From positions 7,306,968-7,370,967 of the forward strand of contig CP141141.1 in the NCBI GenBank assembly GCA_035235625.1: a stretch of 64,000 nt of DNA, in the 5' to 3' direction. This DNA is from Saururus chinensis (lineage: Eukaryota > Streptophyta > Magnoliopsida > Piperales > Saururaceae). Positions 22,922-34,501 of this stretch are shown here, in pieces (the first letter of the stretch is position 1; every line of letters begins with the position of its first letter). Under the pieces are notes generated by a model that had not been told where the DNA came from, made no database searches, and saw only the letters and a program-made list of their open reading frames with translations. Made by a program: the position numbers and the translations under genes.

Positions 22922-23980
22922 CTCTCACCAACCTCTACCCCAACACTAGAAATCCCTTTTCTAGATGAAGTTGTTGTCCATCAAGTCTCCTCCTTGATGT
23001 TTTTCCCTTCGAGTTTGTTCTTCTCCTAAGTACTCATTCAATCAAAGTCGTCCTTGATTGTTGATGTAGAAGCTTATTAAAGTCCCTTGTGAAGAAATCA
23101 TCTTCAACACCTTTGTGTTGTGATTTGTGATGGTTCTAATCACTCAATCTTTATTCCATATGATGCATAAAACAAACCTTTTAGATCTTATGAATTTTCT
23201 CTCAATATATAAGTAAATCAAGGATGAACTATAAACATTAAGCTCTATTTTTCCTCTCACAAATTTTGCTTCCCCTTCTTTCAATTCATCTAAAACCAAC
23301 CTTAAATAGTCTTAAGTCGATTAGGATTTTAGTCTCCTAGCTAGAAAGTAACTCATTCCAAAATGGCTTACTCAAGGTAACTAGTCACAGATCAATCAAT
23401 TGTTCCACAGGGCAATAGATCATTCTGTATTTTGTTCAAATTCAGACACTCAATCGAATGATCATTCATACCGAATGAACTATTGATAAAGTTTTTAGAG
23501 TTTGCCTATGAAGCAGTGATCCTTCTATGTCTGCAATCGATCATTTAGGTTACAGTGATTGACGAATTACACATCTCATCTAAATGGATGATTGATTGTT
23601 CATTTGTTAAAAAATCCTAAGAAAATTCATCACCAATCAATCTATTCTTAAGGACGATCGATCCCTTATGAAAATTATTGCAATTTTTATCCTTTTTATC
23701 CAAAAAACTCAAAAATACTTTCTAAATTAAATCTAAGTGTTTTATACATGTGAGTATGCATGAAAATTACCTTTGAAGCATATCATTCTTTAAGTCTTCG
23801 ATCCACCATGAAATTTAGAACTCATTGCTCATCTTTTTTAAGTCAATTAATTACAAATCTTACTTTGATCATATTACTAATCTCTATTAGATTTTTAAGA
23901 CATAAAATATAAATCTTTAGACTTAGTTTTGATTATTAAAACAAAGCTAATTACAAGATATATCCCAATGTATTCTAACA
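22922..23980 (-). repeat. SIRE-like copia LTR, minus orientation
   Basis: The minus strand starts TGTTAGAATACATTGGGATA at 23980 and follows the LTR block order through to ~22922. It matches 18923-19990 in inverse orientation, including the stretch containing 'GTAACTCATTCCAAAATGG'. It includes several GATCGATY-type motifs between 23380 and 23670. Confidence 0.65.
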
Positions 23981-24169
23981 ACCTTTTGCATCTTGGTCAG
24001 CATGGAGCCATTATCGGTACCTAGATGGAGTTGTGCTGAAACAACTACATTTGAAATTATTTTTGCCGAATTACACATAGGGAAATGGTTTGCATGGCCA
24101 AAGGTAACTTTGATTGCTTATTGTGTAGCTGATTACACAACTGAGTTACATATCTTGTATGGAGCTACA

Positions 24170-24380
24170 TAACATAAGCATGTAGATGACAACACACTAA
24201 AAAAGTATTATCATATTTTTGAGAACGCGATAATTTAATTCACTTTTTAGGGAACTATCTATCATATTGTCGGCAAACATTGCCAGCAATTGACTACATG
24301 TTAATATATGTTGGGAACTTTACCTGTAAAAAGTATATAGCTCCCATCACGACACCACCTGATGGTGCTCGACTAGATGC
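24170..24380 (+). repeat. Second copy of the 115-bp repeat module
   Basis: Aligns by eye to 15500-15970 (same strand): 'GTAGATGACAACACACTAAA', 'AATTTAATTCACTTTTTAGG', 'CAATTGACTACATGTTAAT' and then 'CCACCTGATGGTGCTCG' match the corresponding blocks there. Roughly two thirds of positions agree. Confidence 0.6.
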
Positions 24381-24384
24381 TATG

Positions 24385-24990
24385 TCCTGAATTCTATATG
24401 CTTTTTAAATAGCCCGTTGGAGCATCTCATGGACGGCTTATGGCCCAGGCATAACTCATAACTTTGCCAAAGTCATCTAGATAGTCACAAACAAGAGACT
24501 GACTTCCCTCTTTGCATGAATAATACTAGGCAGAACAGGTGCAATATAGCCAATCGGGCTACGTCCTCTGCCGGCATGGAAGATTTATCGTTCTTGAATG
24601 ACTGCAGCTCCTCTTCAATTGAAATTTGTCGAGCTTCTTATGCGAGAAATACGGCGGACGGGCTTTCCCACTACTAATAAACACGTAATGAGAGCAGCAT
24701 CTTGTTCACTTAAGGCAATTTTCTCCTCTTTATCATGAAAATGTACTGCAACTCGTCCCAACATTCACTGAGTACCACGTCTAGCAGGTTCCTTGAGATA
24801 AAATACAGTCAAATATAGTGTAGAATCCTTTCTTCTCTAAAGAATGCAGTATTTCAGGGGATGCTTTTGCCATCTCGTGCGGCAACGTCAGCTTCCAAAT
24901 GGCACACTGTGCCAAGTGATTCCTGCCGTTGGTAAGCCCTCTTTGATGTCATTGGAGCCTCCACGCTGTAAATATGATGTTTTCAAATGC
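24385..24990 (-). pseudogene. Transposon-associated ORF remnant, possibly DUF1985-like
   Basis: The minus strand yields 'MPAEDVARLAILHLFCLVLF' near 24590-24530 and, after a one-base shift, 'SLVCDYLDDFGKVMSYAWA' near 24500-24440. This resembles the pattern L-A-L-L-x-F ... V-D-D-L-x-x-F-x-x-Y-P-W-G of DUF1985 proteins carried by Mutator-like elements. Many stops. A plant-mobile-domain origin is an alternative. Superficial match only. Confidence 0.3.
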
Positions 24991-25055
24991 GTGGAAAACA
25001 TTGGGTTGAGTTAGACTTTACTATATGTAAGGCCATAGTGTTGGGGATTAAATGA

Positions 25056-25257
25056 TATTCCCTATGTCTTATATTAATATTTATATTAAAAAAAATAATA
25101 ATTTTTATTAAATAATAAAACCTGCATCTAACAGAAGGAAAAATAAGTTCATAATACTTTTTAAAGTACTTAACTACTTAAATTTAATAAAATAGAGTTA
25201 TTAATATATAACAAATTTTTTTCCAAATAGAGCTATTATTTCACGATGGAGTGAGTA
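25056..25257. mobile_element. Stowaway-like MITE
   Basis: Bounded by TA: left TATTCCCTATGTCTTATATT and right ACGATGGAGTGAGTA, inverted and related to the copies at 1043 and 35671. Inner block AAATAGAGCTATTATT near the right end. Confidence 0.65.
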
Positions 25258-27153
25258 TTTCAATTTGATTATTTTTTAAAAATTTTGTGATGCATAAGTT
25301 ATTGCAGGGAATGGAGGGACATAAAAAATGAAACCAACGGCCAAGATTGTGGGAGTAATAAGATGGATATGAGTGTGAAGGGAAAATCAGACATTTACTT
25401 ACCTTAAAATGGTCTCTCATATTATCCTAACCAAACACGCTATTTTGGGAAATCTCATAATTTTCGGAAATCAAAATAAGTGTTCCCGAACATGAGGCCA
25501 TTTTGATTTCCCCTCTTAAAAGCAAATTCTGTTAAATGGCATTTCATTTTTTGCACTAAACATGGATCAAACTAACCGCTTAGATGCCCTTTATTTAATA
25601 AAGTGAAGAACCTTTAATGTTATTCACTCCATCTTAAATTAATAGTTTTATTGGGAAAAAAAATTTATTCCATTTCAATAGCATAAAATGTCACCGGATT
25701 TTTTTCCCGATTCTCCCCCTAAAAAGATTTAGTTTTTAAAGCTGCTTTCTGCCTCTTTCTTTTTTTATCCAGACAACTCTTTCCTATCAAACAGCGCCTA
25801 TGTATACTTAGATATTTAACAAGAAAAAATTGCGGTTGTTGCTTGTAAGAGAATGTCACATTCGCTTCCTTATATTCGCTTCACTGATTTTTGTGCTGAT
25901 TTAAGTGATTCTTTGTTTTGGGACGTGAATTTGCCACTCAGAGCGTAATGCAGTTGACGCCAGTTATAGAAAGTGGACAGTTATGACGTAGCATACTCAT
26001 CTCAGTTCCATTGTTTTATTGACATTATTCATACCTATTAGATAGCCATTTTCCCTACTACCTTGAAAGGTTTTTAATGGAGGAATGTAGGTTGGTCCCA
26101 GCGTATCCATAATGTGTTGTACAATGAAATTGTCGTTCTCTATACCATCTTTGAAGATTCCACTGTCGCTCTAATTAATAAAAACAACTTTGACGTCCTT
26201 GATCTGATCTTGTCACTATCTATACTGATATTTATTTGAGAATGATGAATTCATTCATCAGTGAATATCAACACTTGGCTTGCTGAGCTCGAGGTACATT
26301 TTGTTTAATTGAGAAGCAACCAACATGTCTATTTCTTCTATTCCATTACAAGCATGAATGTAGACTATTGAGGCCAATCTCCCTCATATTTGGGCAACTA
26401 GCTGTTAATCATAATACGTCATAGAAGGCTTACCTTTCGTGTGTGTTTGTTTTTTTGCGACAATGGAAGAGTAAAATAGATGATAAGGAGCCCACCGTAT
26501 CAGTCACATATCTTTGCTGAAAACGATTTCGGAATGTGCACGATAACAACCTCGCCAATGTAAATCAAGAATGTGTCGCCAATGCGAATCAAGTATGTGT
26601 GATATATCCAACCTATTCACAGGAGAAATTATTTTGTAATCCCCAAACACCACTTCATCGCATGGCCTCGGTAATCCAGGCCAGTAGGTCACCACCGTGT
26701 GTTGATCACATACCAATGTGAGCAACACGTTGATGTAAGACACGTTGGCATAACGAATTTTAATTTTCATAGTAGTTTATGTTTCAAGAGAAAATTATAT
26801 ATAGAATCTTGTTCAGTAAAATAATTATAAAAATGAGATGGTTAAATTTTCCTTCTAAAATTTTATTTTAATAAAATTTTATTTTTTTGAAAAAGTCATT
26901 AACCTTAACCCGTTTTCCCTAAATTTTAAAAATACCCATATTATATAAAGTTGTTACATTCCCCTATCTTCCCTGCCTCAATCTTTTACCTGGTTGCTGC
27001 CTCCACCTAATAAATTTGACGCTGATGTTGCTTAAACTATCGCATTTCAATATGTTCCTCCCTTCAACCACCGCCATTGACTCCTCCTAGCCTTGGAGCT
27101 TTTGGCCACCATTTTCTCCTCTTCTTGGCTATTGGGATGATGGCATCAGCATG
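25258..27153. other. Non-coding spacer with transposon-end-like motifs
   Basis: Contains half a Stowaway-like start at ~25626 (CACTCCATCTTAAATTAATAG). AACAGCGCCTATG at ~25790 is the inverted counterpart of AGGCGCTATTTAG at 14313. An 88-codon minus frame at 26504-26770 has two HWRHILD/HWRG repeats but no known family. From ~26990 the base composition becomes GC-richer up to the retroelement insertion. Confidence 0.45.
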
Positions 27154-27158
27154 GCTAC
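27154..27158. repeat. Target-site duplication GCTAC, left copy
   Basis: Same five bases at 30549-30553, directly outside the opposite LTR. Confidence 0.92.
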
Positions 27159-28035
27159 TATCACGGGCACGAAGCTTTGCCTAGCGTTTACACTTGTGAT
27201 GGCCTGACTACACTGCGCAGCCAGTAGCCACTCTCTTCCCTTCCCACTCATATGCGCAAGGGAAACACAAGCAAAACAGCAACACAGTCTGACCTGGTGC
27301 AAGGGTCTCCGCCCAAGCTATATTTCTGTCCACTGAAATGCAATGTAGGGAGAGGGCAGGGCTGAACAAGGCTAAGAACTCTCTTCTCTTGCTCCTGGTT
27401 CACTGTGCAGGAAGAAAATCAGATCATAATCAGCCATGGCCGCCCCACTCATCCCTTTATATAGACACAACCTTAGGCTGGCTGTCCTAGTGCCATTAGA
27501 AGTACAAAACCCACCCAATACAAGAGTCCTCACCCTGTCCAACTCTCAGCCCAAAGCTATTTCACCCCAGCATAGTTTAGGAAGCCTTCAAGAGTCTGTC
27601 CTCCGCTAGAAGTCCATCACCATGCTGCCTCCAAGAGTCAGCCCATCCGAGGAAACCTGCCACTCCAACTCCCATCCGTCCTAGGAGTGTGACTAGCCTG
27701 CCTGCACGAGTCCTGTTTGTACTAGGAACCTGCTGCCCGGTCTCCTACTCCAACTAGGAATGCAGCCAGCCAGCATAAGCTAAATCCTATCAGCCTTAGG
27801 AGTCCTCCCCTAAGTCCAAGCAGCGCCTAGCTTCACCGCAAGAGTCCCGCCCGCGCAAGGACTCCTACCTAGCCTACTCTACAAGGCAAGTAGTTCATCC
27901 GGAACATCTCCCGCGCTGTCCCAGCATTCGTCCGTGTTGCCTAGGCTGTCCGCTGCTTAGCAAAACTTGGTTGTCCGCTGCCAAGTATGGGGGTAGCCAC
28001 CCCCTTTCCGCATCAGTCAAGTTAAGGGGCTAACA
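27159..28035 (-). repeat. 3' LTR of the gag-only element
   Basis: 877 bp. Minus-strand ends are TGTTAGCCCC and GCCCGTGATA; the terminal CA has become TA, while the partner LTR keeps CA. Just inside on the minus strand is GCGGGAGGTC (28036-28045), the probable polypurine tract. Confidence 0.92.
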
Positions 28036-28322
28036 GACCTCCCGCACTTGATTCTTCGACGCTCTCGTCGAAGCCCCAACTTCCTAGGTGCACCGATTGA
28101 AGCACTTCAACCATCCGCCTCGCTGAACCCGCCAGCAAGAAGCCAATACTTCGCATCACACCACGGCCAAGTCAACTTCCGCTCAGCCTAAGTCATCCTT
28201 CGGTCAAAGTTTGAGCAACACCCGCTGCCTACCATCCTATGAACCTTTGCATCAGTCCGCCCCTTAGCTGCTTCGATCAGCCAAGGCATGGGGAGTCTGC
28301 TCCCCCTCCTTCCTTCGAATCC

Positions 28323-29413
28323 TCAATGACCCAAAGCTGCCCCCTCAACCTGGGACTCCATCAACCGAACACATCCAATTTGCTGCAAGGGACTCATCCA
28401 TACTACCTCCTCGTGCTCAGATTCTTCCTTCTCCTCTACAGCGACAAGTGCATTCAGCCTTTCCCGTTTCGGACACTCCTTGGCACGGTGCGGCCCATTG
28501 CATATGAACAGCCACTACTTCTGTTAGGCTGGACAGTCTGCTCGCTGCCCTTCGCTTTGCCACCGTTACCACCCTTACTGTTCTCCTTGTTGGATGTCTT
28601 CGCTTCCCCATTCTTCTTTGCTGGCTCAGTGGGAGTTTGCTTGAAATCTGCCAAGCTATCAACCGCTACAATCGATGTGGGAAGGTCCTCCACTTCCCTC
28701 CATCTCAGCTCTTTCTGAGCCCAAGTCTGCAAACCTGCCACGAAGTAGAATAGCTTGTCATCCTTCGTCATGTTCGTCACACCCAAAATCAGTGATTGGA
28801 ACTCCTTAACGAAGTCCCGGACTGCCCCCGTATGCCTGAGGTTCCTCAACGCCTCTCGAGCCATCCAAGACATGTTTTTGCGAAGGAATTGCGCTTGCAA
28901 CTCCCTCTTGAATGTATCCCACGTTCCTATCTTTGGCCAACCAGCAGCTGCATCATCCTCCAACCGCGTCCACCACCACAGCTTTGCATCCCCCTCTAGG
29001 TACATCGCTGCCACGGTAACCTTCTCCTCCCCTTGAGTATGGACCAACGTGAAGTAGCTTTCCATATCCCGAAGGAAGTTCCCTATCTCCTTGGTGCCTC
29101 ACATCCCATCATACGCCTTCGGTTCAAGGACCTTAGTCTTCTTCGCAACCTGCTGAGATGTGGACTCGCCCCCATCTCGTGATGAAGTATTGAGGACTGC
29201 CCGTTTCCTAAGGTAGTCCATCGTCGCAGCCACATCCGCCGCTAATGTGGTGAGACATGCTACCCCTTTAGCCGAACTGCCTTCTTCCTGAGACTCGTCA
29301 AGGTGTGGTGCAACTTCCAGCAGGGACACTCGTTGGTCGAAGAGGGCCAAACGCTTGTTGATGTTGTGCAACGAGTTCTGGACTTCAGCCAACACCCTAT
29401 TCCCTGTGGTCAT
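28323..29413 (-). pseudogene. gag: Retrotransposon Gag of the gag-only element
   Basis: Capsid protein of a gypsy-type element. The first Met after an in-frame stop is at 29413 (MTTGNRVLAEV). A leucine-rich N-terminal segment is followed by the retrotransposon gag domain: 'YLEGDAKLWWWTRLED', 'TWDTFKRELQAQFLRKN' and 'VRDFVKEFQSLILGVTNM' between 29000 and 28740. A Lys/Gly/Asn-rich linker follows. Two lesions are visible: an in-frame TGA at 29099-29101 where the reading otherwise continues smoothly (CGA to TGA would explain it), and a frameshift near 28495 inside a single zinc knuckle. After the shift the frame ends at 28323 in an acidic tail. Gag of this copy is therefore probably not made whole. 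Confidence 0.87.
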
Positions 29414-29659
29414 CGCATCAACCTTCTTTTGAGCTTAGCCATGCGAGTCAGCATCGAACCTACCATTAGTTCCCTGTGTTTCTAGCAACTCGTCAAGGAA
29501 GGGTCTGCACGCAGCAAGGATTTCTGATCCGTCCAGCACCAACCTGCAAGGAATCCGCCTCTCCCGAGTATCCCAGCAACTCAGCAACCTTCAGCCAACT
29601 CCTTCACAGAGACCGTACAGAGCTTTCACCTCCTTCAGTATCCCAGCAATGGAACCAAC
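29414..29659 (-). other. Leader between 5' LTR and gag
   Basis: Directly after the LTR end (CTGTGACA) the minus strand reads GTTGGTTCCATTGCTGG. This is not the usual initiator-Met primer site TGGTATCAGAGC, so another tRNA may be used. No ORF begins in this leader. Confidence 0.6.
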
Positions 29660-30548
29660 TGTCACAGGCACGAAGCTTTGCCTAGCGTTCGCACTCGTGA
29701 TGGCCTGACTACACTGCGCAGCCAGTAACCACTCTCTTCCCTTCCCACTCTTATGTGCAAGGGAAACACAAGCAAAATAGCAACATAGTCCGACCTGGTG
29801 CAAGGGTCTCCGCCCAAGCTATATTTCTGTCCGCTGAAATACAATGTAGGGAGAGGGCAGGGCTGAACAACCAGGCTGAGAACTCTCTTCTCTTGCTCCC
29901 TGGTTCACTGTGCAGGAAGAAAATCAGATCATAATCAGCCATGGATGCCCCACTCATCCCTTTATATAGACACAACCTTAGGCTGGCCGTCCTAGTGCCA
30001 TTAGAAGTACAAAACCCACCCAATACAAGAATCCTCACCCTGTCCAACTCTCAGCCCAAAGCCATTTCGCCCCAGCATAGTTTAGGAAGCCTTCAAGAGT
30101 CCGTCCTCCGCTAGAAGTCCATCACCATGCTACCTCCAAGAGTCAGCCCATCTGAGGAAACCAGCCACTCCAACTCCCGTCCATCCTAGGAGTGTGACCA
30201 GCCTGCCTGCGCGAGTCCTGTCTGTACTAGGAACCTCCTGCCCGGTCTCCTACTCTAACTAGGAATGCAGCCAGCCAGCATAAGCTGAATCCTATCCGCC
30301 TTAGGAGTCCTCCCCTAAGTCCAAGCAGCGCCCAGCTTCGCCGCAAGAGTCCCACCCGCGCAAGCACTCCTACCTAGCCTGCTCTGCAAGGCGAGTAGTT
30401 CGTCCAGAACATCTCCCGTGCTGTCCCAGCATCCGTTCGTGCCCAAGGGGCTGCCTAGGCTGTCCGCTGCCTAGCAAAACTTGGTTGTTGCTGCTAAGTA
30501 TAGGGGTAGCCGCCCCCTTTCCGCATCCGTCAAGTTAAGGGGCTAACA
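29660..30548 (-). repeat. 5' LTR of the gag-only element
   Basis: 889 bp, minus-strand ends TGTTAGCCCC...CTGTGACA. It contains a TATA-like TATATAAA (revealed as TTTATATA on the plus strand at ~29960 and, in the other LTR, at ~27457), a plausible promoter. Confidence 0.92.
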
Positions 30549-30553
30549 GCTAC
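30549..30553. repeat. Target-site duplication GCTAC, right copy
   Basis: Pairs with 27154-27158. Confidence 0.92.
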
Positions 30554-31876
30554 CATGGTCAAAGTGAGGCCAGATCTGGCAAGAATAGGTCATGCTAGCA
30601 AGGATAGGCTAGCGTAGGCCATGGTTGGCAAGGCTAGGTCAAGCTATGGCCCAACCCAACCCAGTTCTGGTATGCCAGGTCTGTCTAGGCCTCACAATGG
30701 CCCGACCATGGTTGTGGCCTAGCTAGATCTAGGCAACTCGTGCTCAACTAAATTTGACTAGGCATGGCTAGACCTTAGATGACTAGATCTAGCCATGTTG
30801 TGGTTGTGCCTGGTCGTGGCTGTGCCTTGGGCACACCGTGGTTGTGCTACGCCATGTATACCTTGGACACAATATGATCATGTTATGCTAGTGCACAACA
30901 TGTTGTATACACTGATATATAGGATGATCATGTTGTACAAAATGATCATGTCTAATGGGCAATGGTAATGGTGGTGGTAGAGGTAGCTTCAATCGACAAA
31001 GTTTTGGTGATGCCTAATCTCCAGTAGCGGTTAGGAGCAACTATTTTTTGTCTGAGTTGAGTTTGAGCTAGTAAGCTCGAGCTTATTCGAGCCTCGAGTA
31101 GAGTTTGAGCTAAGTATTTCAACTTCGAGATTGAGCTGTATAAGGTAAAAGCACAACTCGACTAGGCTCATTAGCACCCCTACATCCGGTTATTTCCTCT
31201 CTCTCTCTCTTATCAAATATGCCATCCTATTATCTCTTTTCCATTCACTATTTTCTCGCTTTGCTTTATTTTTCTTGATAATTATCAAATTAGTTCATAC
31301 TTATCCTATTATCTCCCCAATATTCTCAAGATAATTCCAAAAATTACCTAATTATCTTTACAAATTATCCTAGTAATTTGAGTTATTATCCCCAAATCTC
31401 GTATATTATATTATCTTATCACTTCCTTGGAATTATCATTGATTTTAGAGTATTCATCTCACAATTATCATTTAAATATTAAGTTATAAATACAAAAAAA
31501 TTATAATCCGTATGGGCTTGGAAAAAATCTATAAATAGGGCTAGACCCCCCTTCTTTTCATCACTCATTATTGTCTCCTTCTCTATAGTTCAAGCACTCT
31601 CTCTTCATCTCTTTCTTTATCTTTACTCTATAATCTATCTCTTCTCTCTCTTTGATTATCCCTTTTCAATTTTATTTTTCAAATTTTCTTTCTCTTTTTC
31701 ATCTCTAAATTTAGTTTATTTAGTAGTATTTATTAAAAATTTATTTTTGTTTATAGGAATTGAATGCACAATTGTAGAATTCGATTTGACAATATAAATT
31801 ACCTATAATTTGTATACTTATGAAGGTTCATTAGCAATATTTAAATTTTGTGCTGTGATTATGTTTGTGAAAATTT
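30554..31876. other. Non-coding spacer
   Basis: 30554-30950 is a degenerate low-complexity stretch with recurring GGCTAGG / GCCATG-TTG motifs. A (CT)n run lies at 31197-31211. The rest is AT-rich with pyrimidine-rich tracts at 31600-31720; no gene seen. Confidence 0.5.
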
Positions 31877-33096
31877 TGTTAGGGCCCCGGGATTTTCAAA
31901 CACATCTTTAGTATATACATACCATCTTGGAATCTTTCATCCAAATTTGATAACCCTGCTTGGCTATCATTAACACGGGCACTTCCACTCTAAGAGTAGT
32001 CTCAAACCTAGCCGAATTCCTTTCCCAGAATTCCACGGTACTCTTTGGCTACAATCCACCACCCTCAACCAAAGCAAATGGAGATGGCTGCATTGAAATC
32101 ACAATTAGGGTGCTACGCAGCACTAGCCCACATGATTTCCGCAAAACATGAACTCTTTGTGTGCGCTATGGCCTTTGGAAGGTCAATATCCCTTAGTCGA
32201 GGACTACCCCACCCGTGCAACCCTCTCGTGGTCTTGCACCAAATGGCTAGTAGTCAAGTATTTTCCTTCATCCTTCGGCATGCTACCCAACTATGGTTTT
32301 GATTTTATTGAAGATTAGAGGTCTCCGTAGCAACCCCAATAAAGAATTTTGATTAGAGTCAACGCTTCTCATTGGGGTCCATCTCCAAACCTTGGGTCTT
32401 AATCTCCATGGTTTACCCCCCAAAGACCTTGATTTGTGTTAAACTTTCTCCTCTTGTTATATTTTTAATTTAAATCACCAAGGTAAGTGATTGTTAATCA
32501 CACATTTCCTTAGATTCAATTGGCTCCACCCTTAATGGATGATTTTCGATAAATTAGGGAGTATATTATAAAAGTACAACTAACATTCCCTCAAGAAACA
32601 ATAACATTTTTGTATTGTTGTTCATCCTTGATGGGCTTTTTGACATGTTGGGGAACCTATAAAGACCTTCTCAAGCCCTCCCCCCCCTCCCATTTTCCTT
32701 CTTCACTCATTTTATTCTTCAAAGTTAGCCCCTCAATAGATCACCATTTTTTAATATTTAATCTATTTTCTATCCATAACTTGCTAATACATCCCCATGC
32801 ATCCTTAAAGGCTTAATATCCAACCCTTCCCCATGCTCTAAGTTTAAAACTTCAATCCTTGACTCCATTTTTATTTGGAGTGGATCCTCCAACAGGTTGG
32901 TGAGCATGACAGAGATTAATGAAGTCCTTATCCATGTGACTAACCTCATCGGAAAGTTATTGAAACAATCGCCTAAATCACTCTATTCCACCACTAACGT
33001 GATAAATAAGCTTTTTAACTCATTAAGCCACCCCAAATTGCAAGGATGGCATATCAATTAGTAAAATACATAAAAATCACCCATTTTCACTTAACA
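31877..33096 (-). repeat. LTR-like 3' end and unassigned sequence
   Basis: At 31877 the minus strand ends 'GATTTTC...', more exactly GAAAATCCCGGGGCCCTAACA minus its first base, like the ends of gypsy LTRs in this window. The opposite end and a target duplication were not found. Small plus frames at 31960-32302 have no recognisable product. Confidence 0.3.
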
Positions 33097-34208
33097 TGTC
33101 ACAATCCAGAATATTCAAATTCATTGGCTAAATTTATCGGAGTGCATAAACGTGAATACATATTTTCCATGTTTGAATACAAACCACAACATCAATTATG
33201 CTAGTACCTAGTTTGACATCTAACTCTTTTGAACCCATTATTAGAGTTAATACATCATCTTGTGAGGTTGGATCATTCTTCATTCCCTTCATCTTTTTAA
33301 ATTTGTAAATACTAGCATCGTTGATACCTCAATGACATGTCCACTCCACCATGTGCATATGTCAAAGCCCTTCATCACCACCACCAACCTGCCCAATCCC
33401 ATGTCAAAATCTACAAACACCCAGCTAACATGTCCAAGACCATGTTGACAACTCATGGGGGTCTTTTCTTCATTAGGGTCTCAACTAAACATCTTTGGCA
33501 AATTTCCTCCAAGAAACCTTCCTCTTTTACATTTTCTTTGTGTTCCACTGTTGACATCCTAATTGACAAGTCGAGCTCATGTTAACTATCATCGACACTA
33601 CCTCGACATGTCCGAGTCCATGTCAGTGGATCAAGAGTTAGTATTTATATAGTTTTGATCCACCTAAGAGTTCCTATCCCACCATGAATTTCCAATTTAA
33701 ATGCATCAAACATTTTATATCTTATGATAGATAGTGATTCTACCTCTAAAACTTCCAAATATTTGAGCTTCCACAACTCCTCTGTGTTATCAAACCTCTA
33801 ACTTCTAGTTCCTAGCTTGCAAGAGCCTTCTCTTCCTCCAAATCCTTTCTCCCAGCTCCAACCGCCTCCAAGTATGTGGGGATAGGGTTTCCCCACCGTC
33901 CCACCTCTATTTATTCCTAAAAACACTAGGAAGATGCATTGGAGATAATCTTCATTGCCTTGTTGGTTGGTTGCTTGCGCTTCGACATCAATTGCCTAAG
34001 TGGTTGACATATTAAATCTGGCGTAGAGCCAATTGTTAAGCATTTTTAATGCTAAAAAATAGTTCAGAAGTTTCCCAAGCCAGTTGACACTACTCCCCTC
34101 AATTGCGACACATCAGCACCCATCTCAACATATCTTTTTCCATTGCAAAATCTAAATTCTCTTTTATTCCAACTATGGGAAACTTTCCTGAATTTTCAGA
34201 ATGTCACA
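33097..34208 (-). repeat. Solo LTR with target duplication TAACA
   Basis: 1112 bp with minus-strand ends TGTGACATTCTG and GGATTGTGACA. The five bases TAACA flank it on both sides (33092-33096 and 34209-34213). No internal retroelement sequence adjoins either end, so it is a product of LTR-LTR recombination. A TATA-like GGAATAAATAGAGG on the minus strand near 33915 may be its promoter. Small plus frames inside, such as 33337-33585, are not genes as far as I can see. Confidence 0.85.
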
Positions 34209-34501
34209 TAACATACTCATGAACACTTTAAATCCATTAAACCCTGACTTCTAATATTAATAGCATTTGGACTCACTAACTAAGGTAGATAAAAATCCTA
34301 CTTGATAGGAGTTGATCTTCAAGTTTGGTCACCTCCTTCTCAAAACTTTATTTGATAAGATCTTCATTCTTAAATTTTCTCTCTAACAAACTTTGATATG
34401 ATTTTAGAGTTCGAAAGAGTAAGGGAAAGATGCAAAAATGGTATATATACATGTCAGAAAACCCCCCTTCTAAATAAAGATATATTCTCTTTGCTTGCCT
34501 A

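Larger units (their letters stand above)
27159..30548 (-). mobile_element. Complete gag-only LTR retrotransposon (TR-GAG type)
   Basis: 3390 bp with two LTRs of 877 and 889 bp and a perfect target duplication GCTAC. The internal part is only 1624 bp and encodes one Gag-related protein; protease, RT and integrase are absent. This matches the plant class called TR-GAG, non-autonomous elements keeping LTRs and gag and mobilised by autonomous gypsy relatives. The LTRs are close, with scattered substitutions and one ~9-bp indel (near 27939 / 30442), so the insertion is fairly recent. GC content is well above the flanks. Confidence 0.9.

Noticed and set aside
26504-26770. 88-codon minus-strand frame with HWRHILD repeats
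   Set aside because: The repeats come from a short DNA duplication near 26550-26600; no homologue recognised.
28239-28718. 159-codon plus-strand open frame
   Set aside because: Lies antisense to the gag C-terminus and zinc knuckle, with composition expected of an antisense frame.
31960-32302. Two overlapping plus-strand frames of 63 and 85 codons
   Set aside because: No recognisable motif, no codon bias and no conserved neighbour; treated as unassigned LTR-like sequence.
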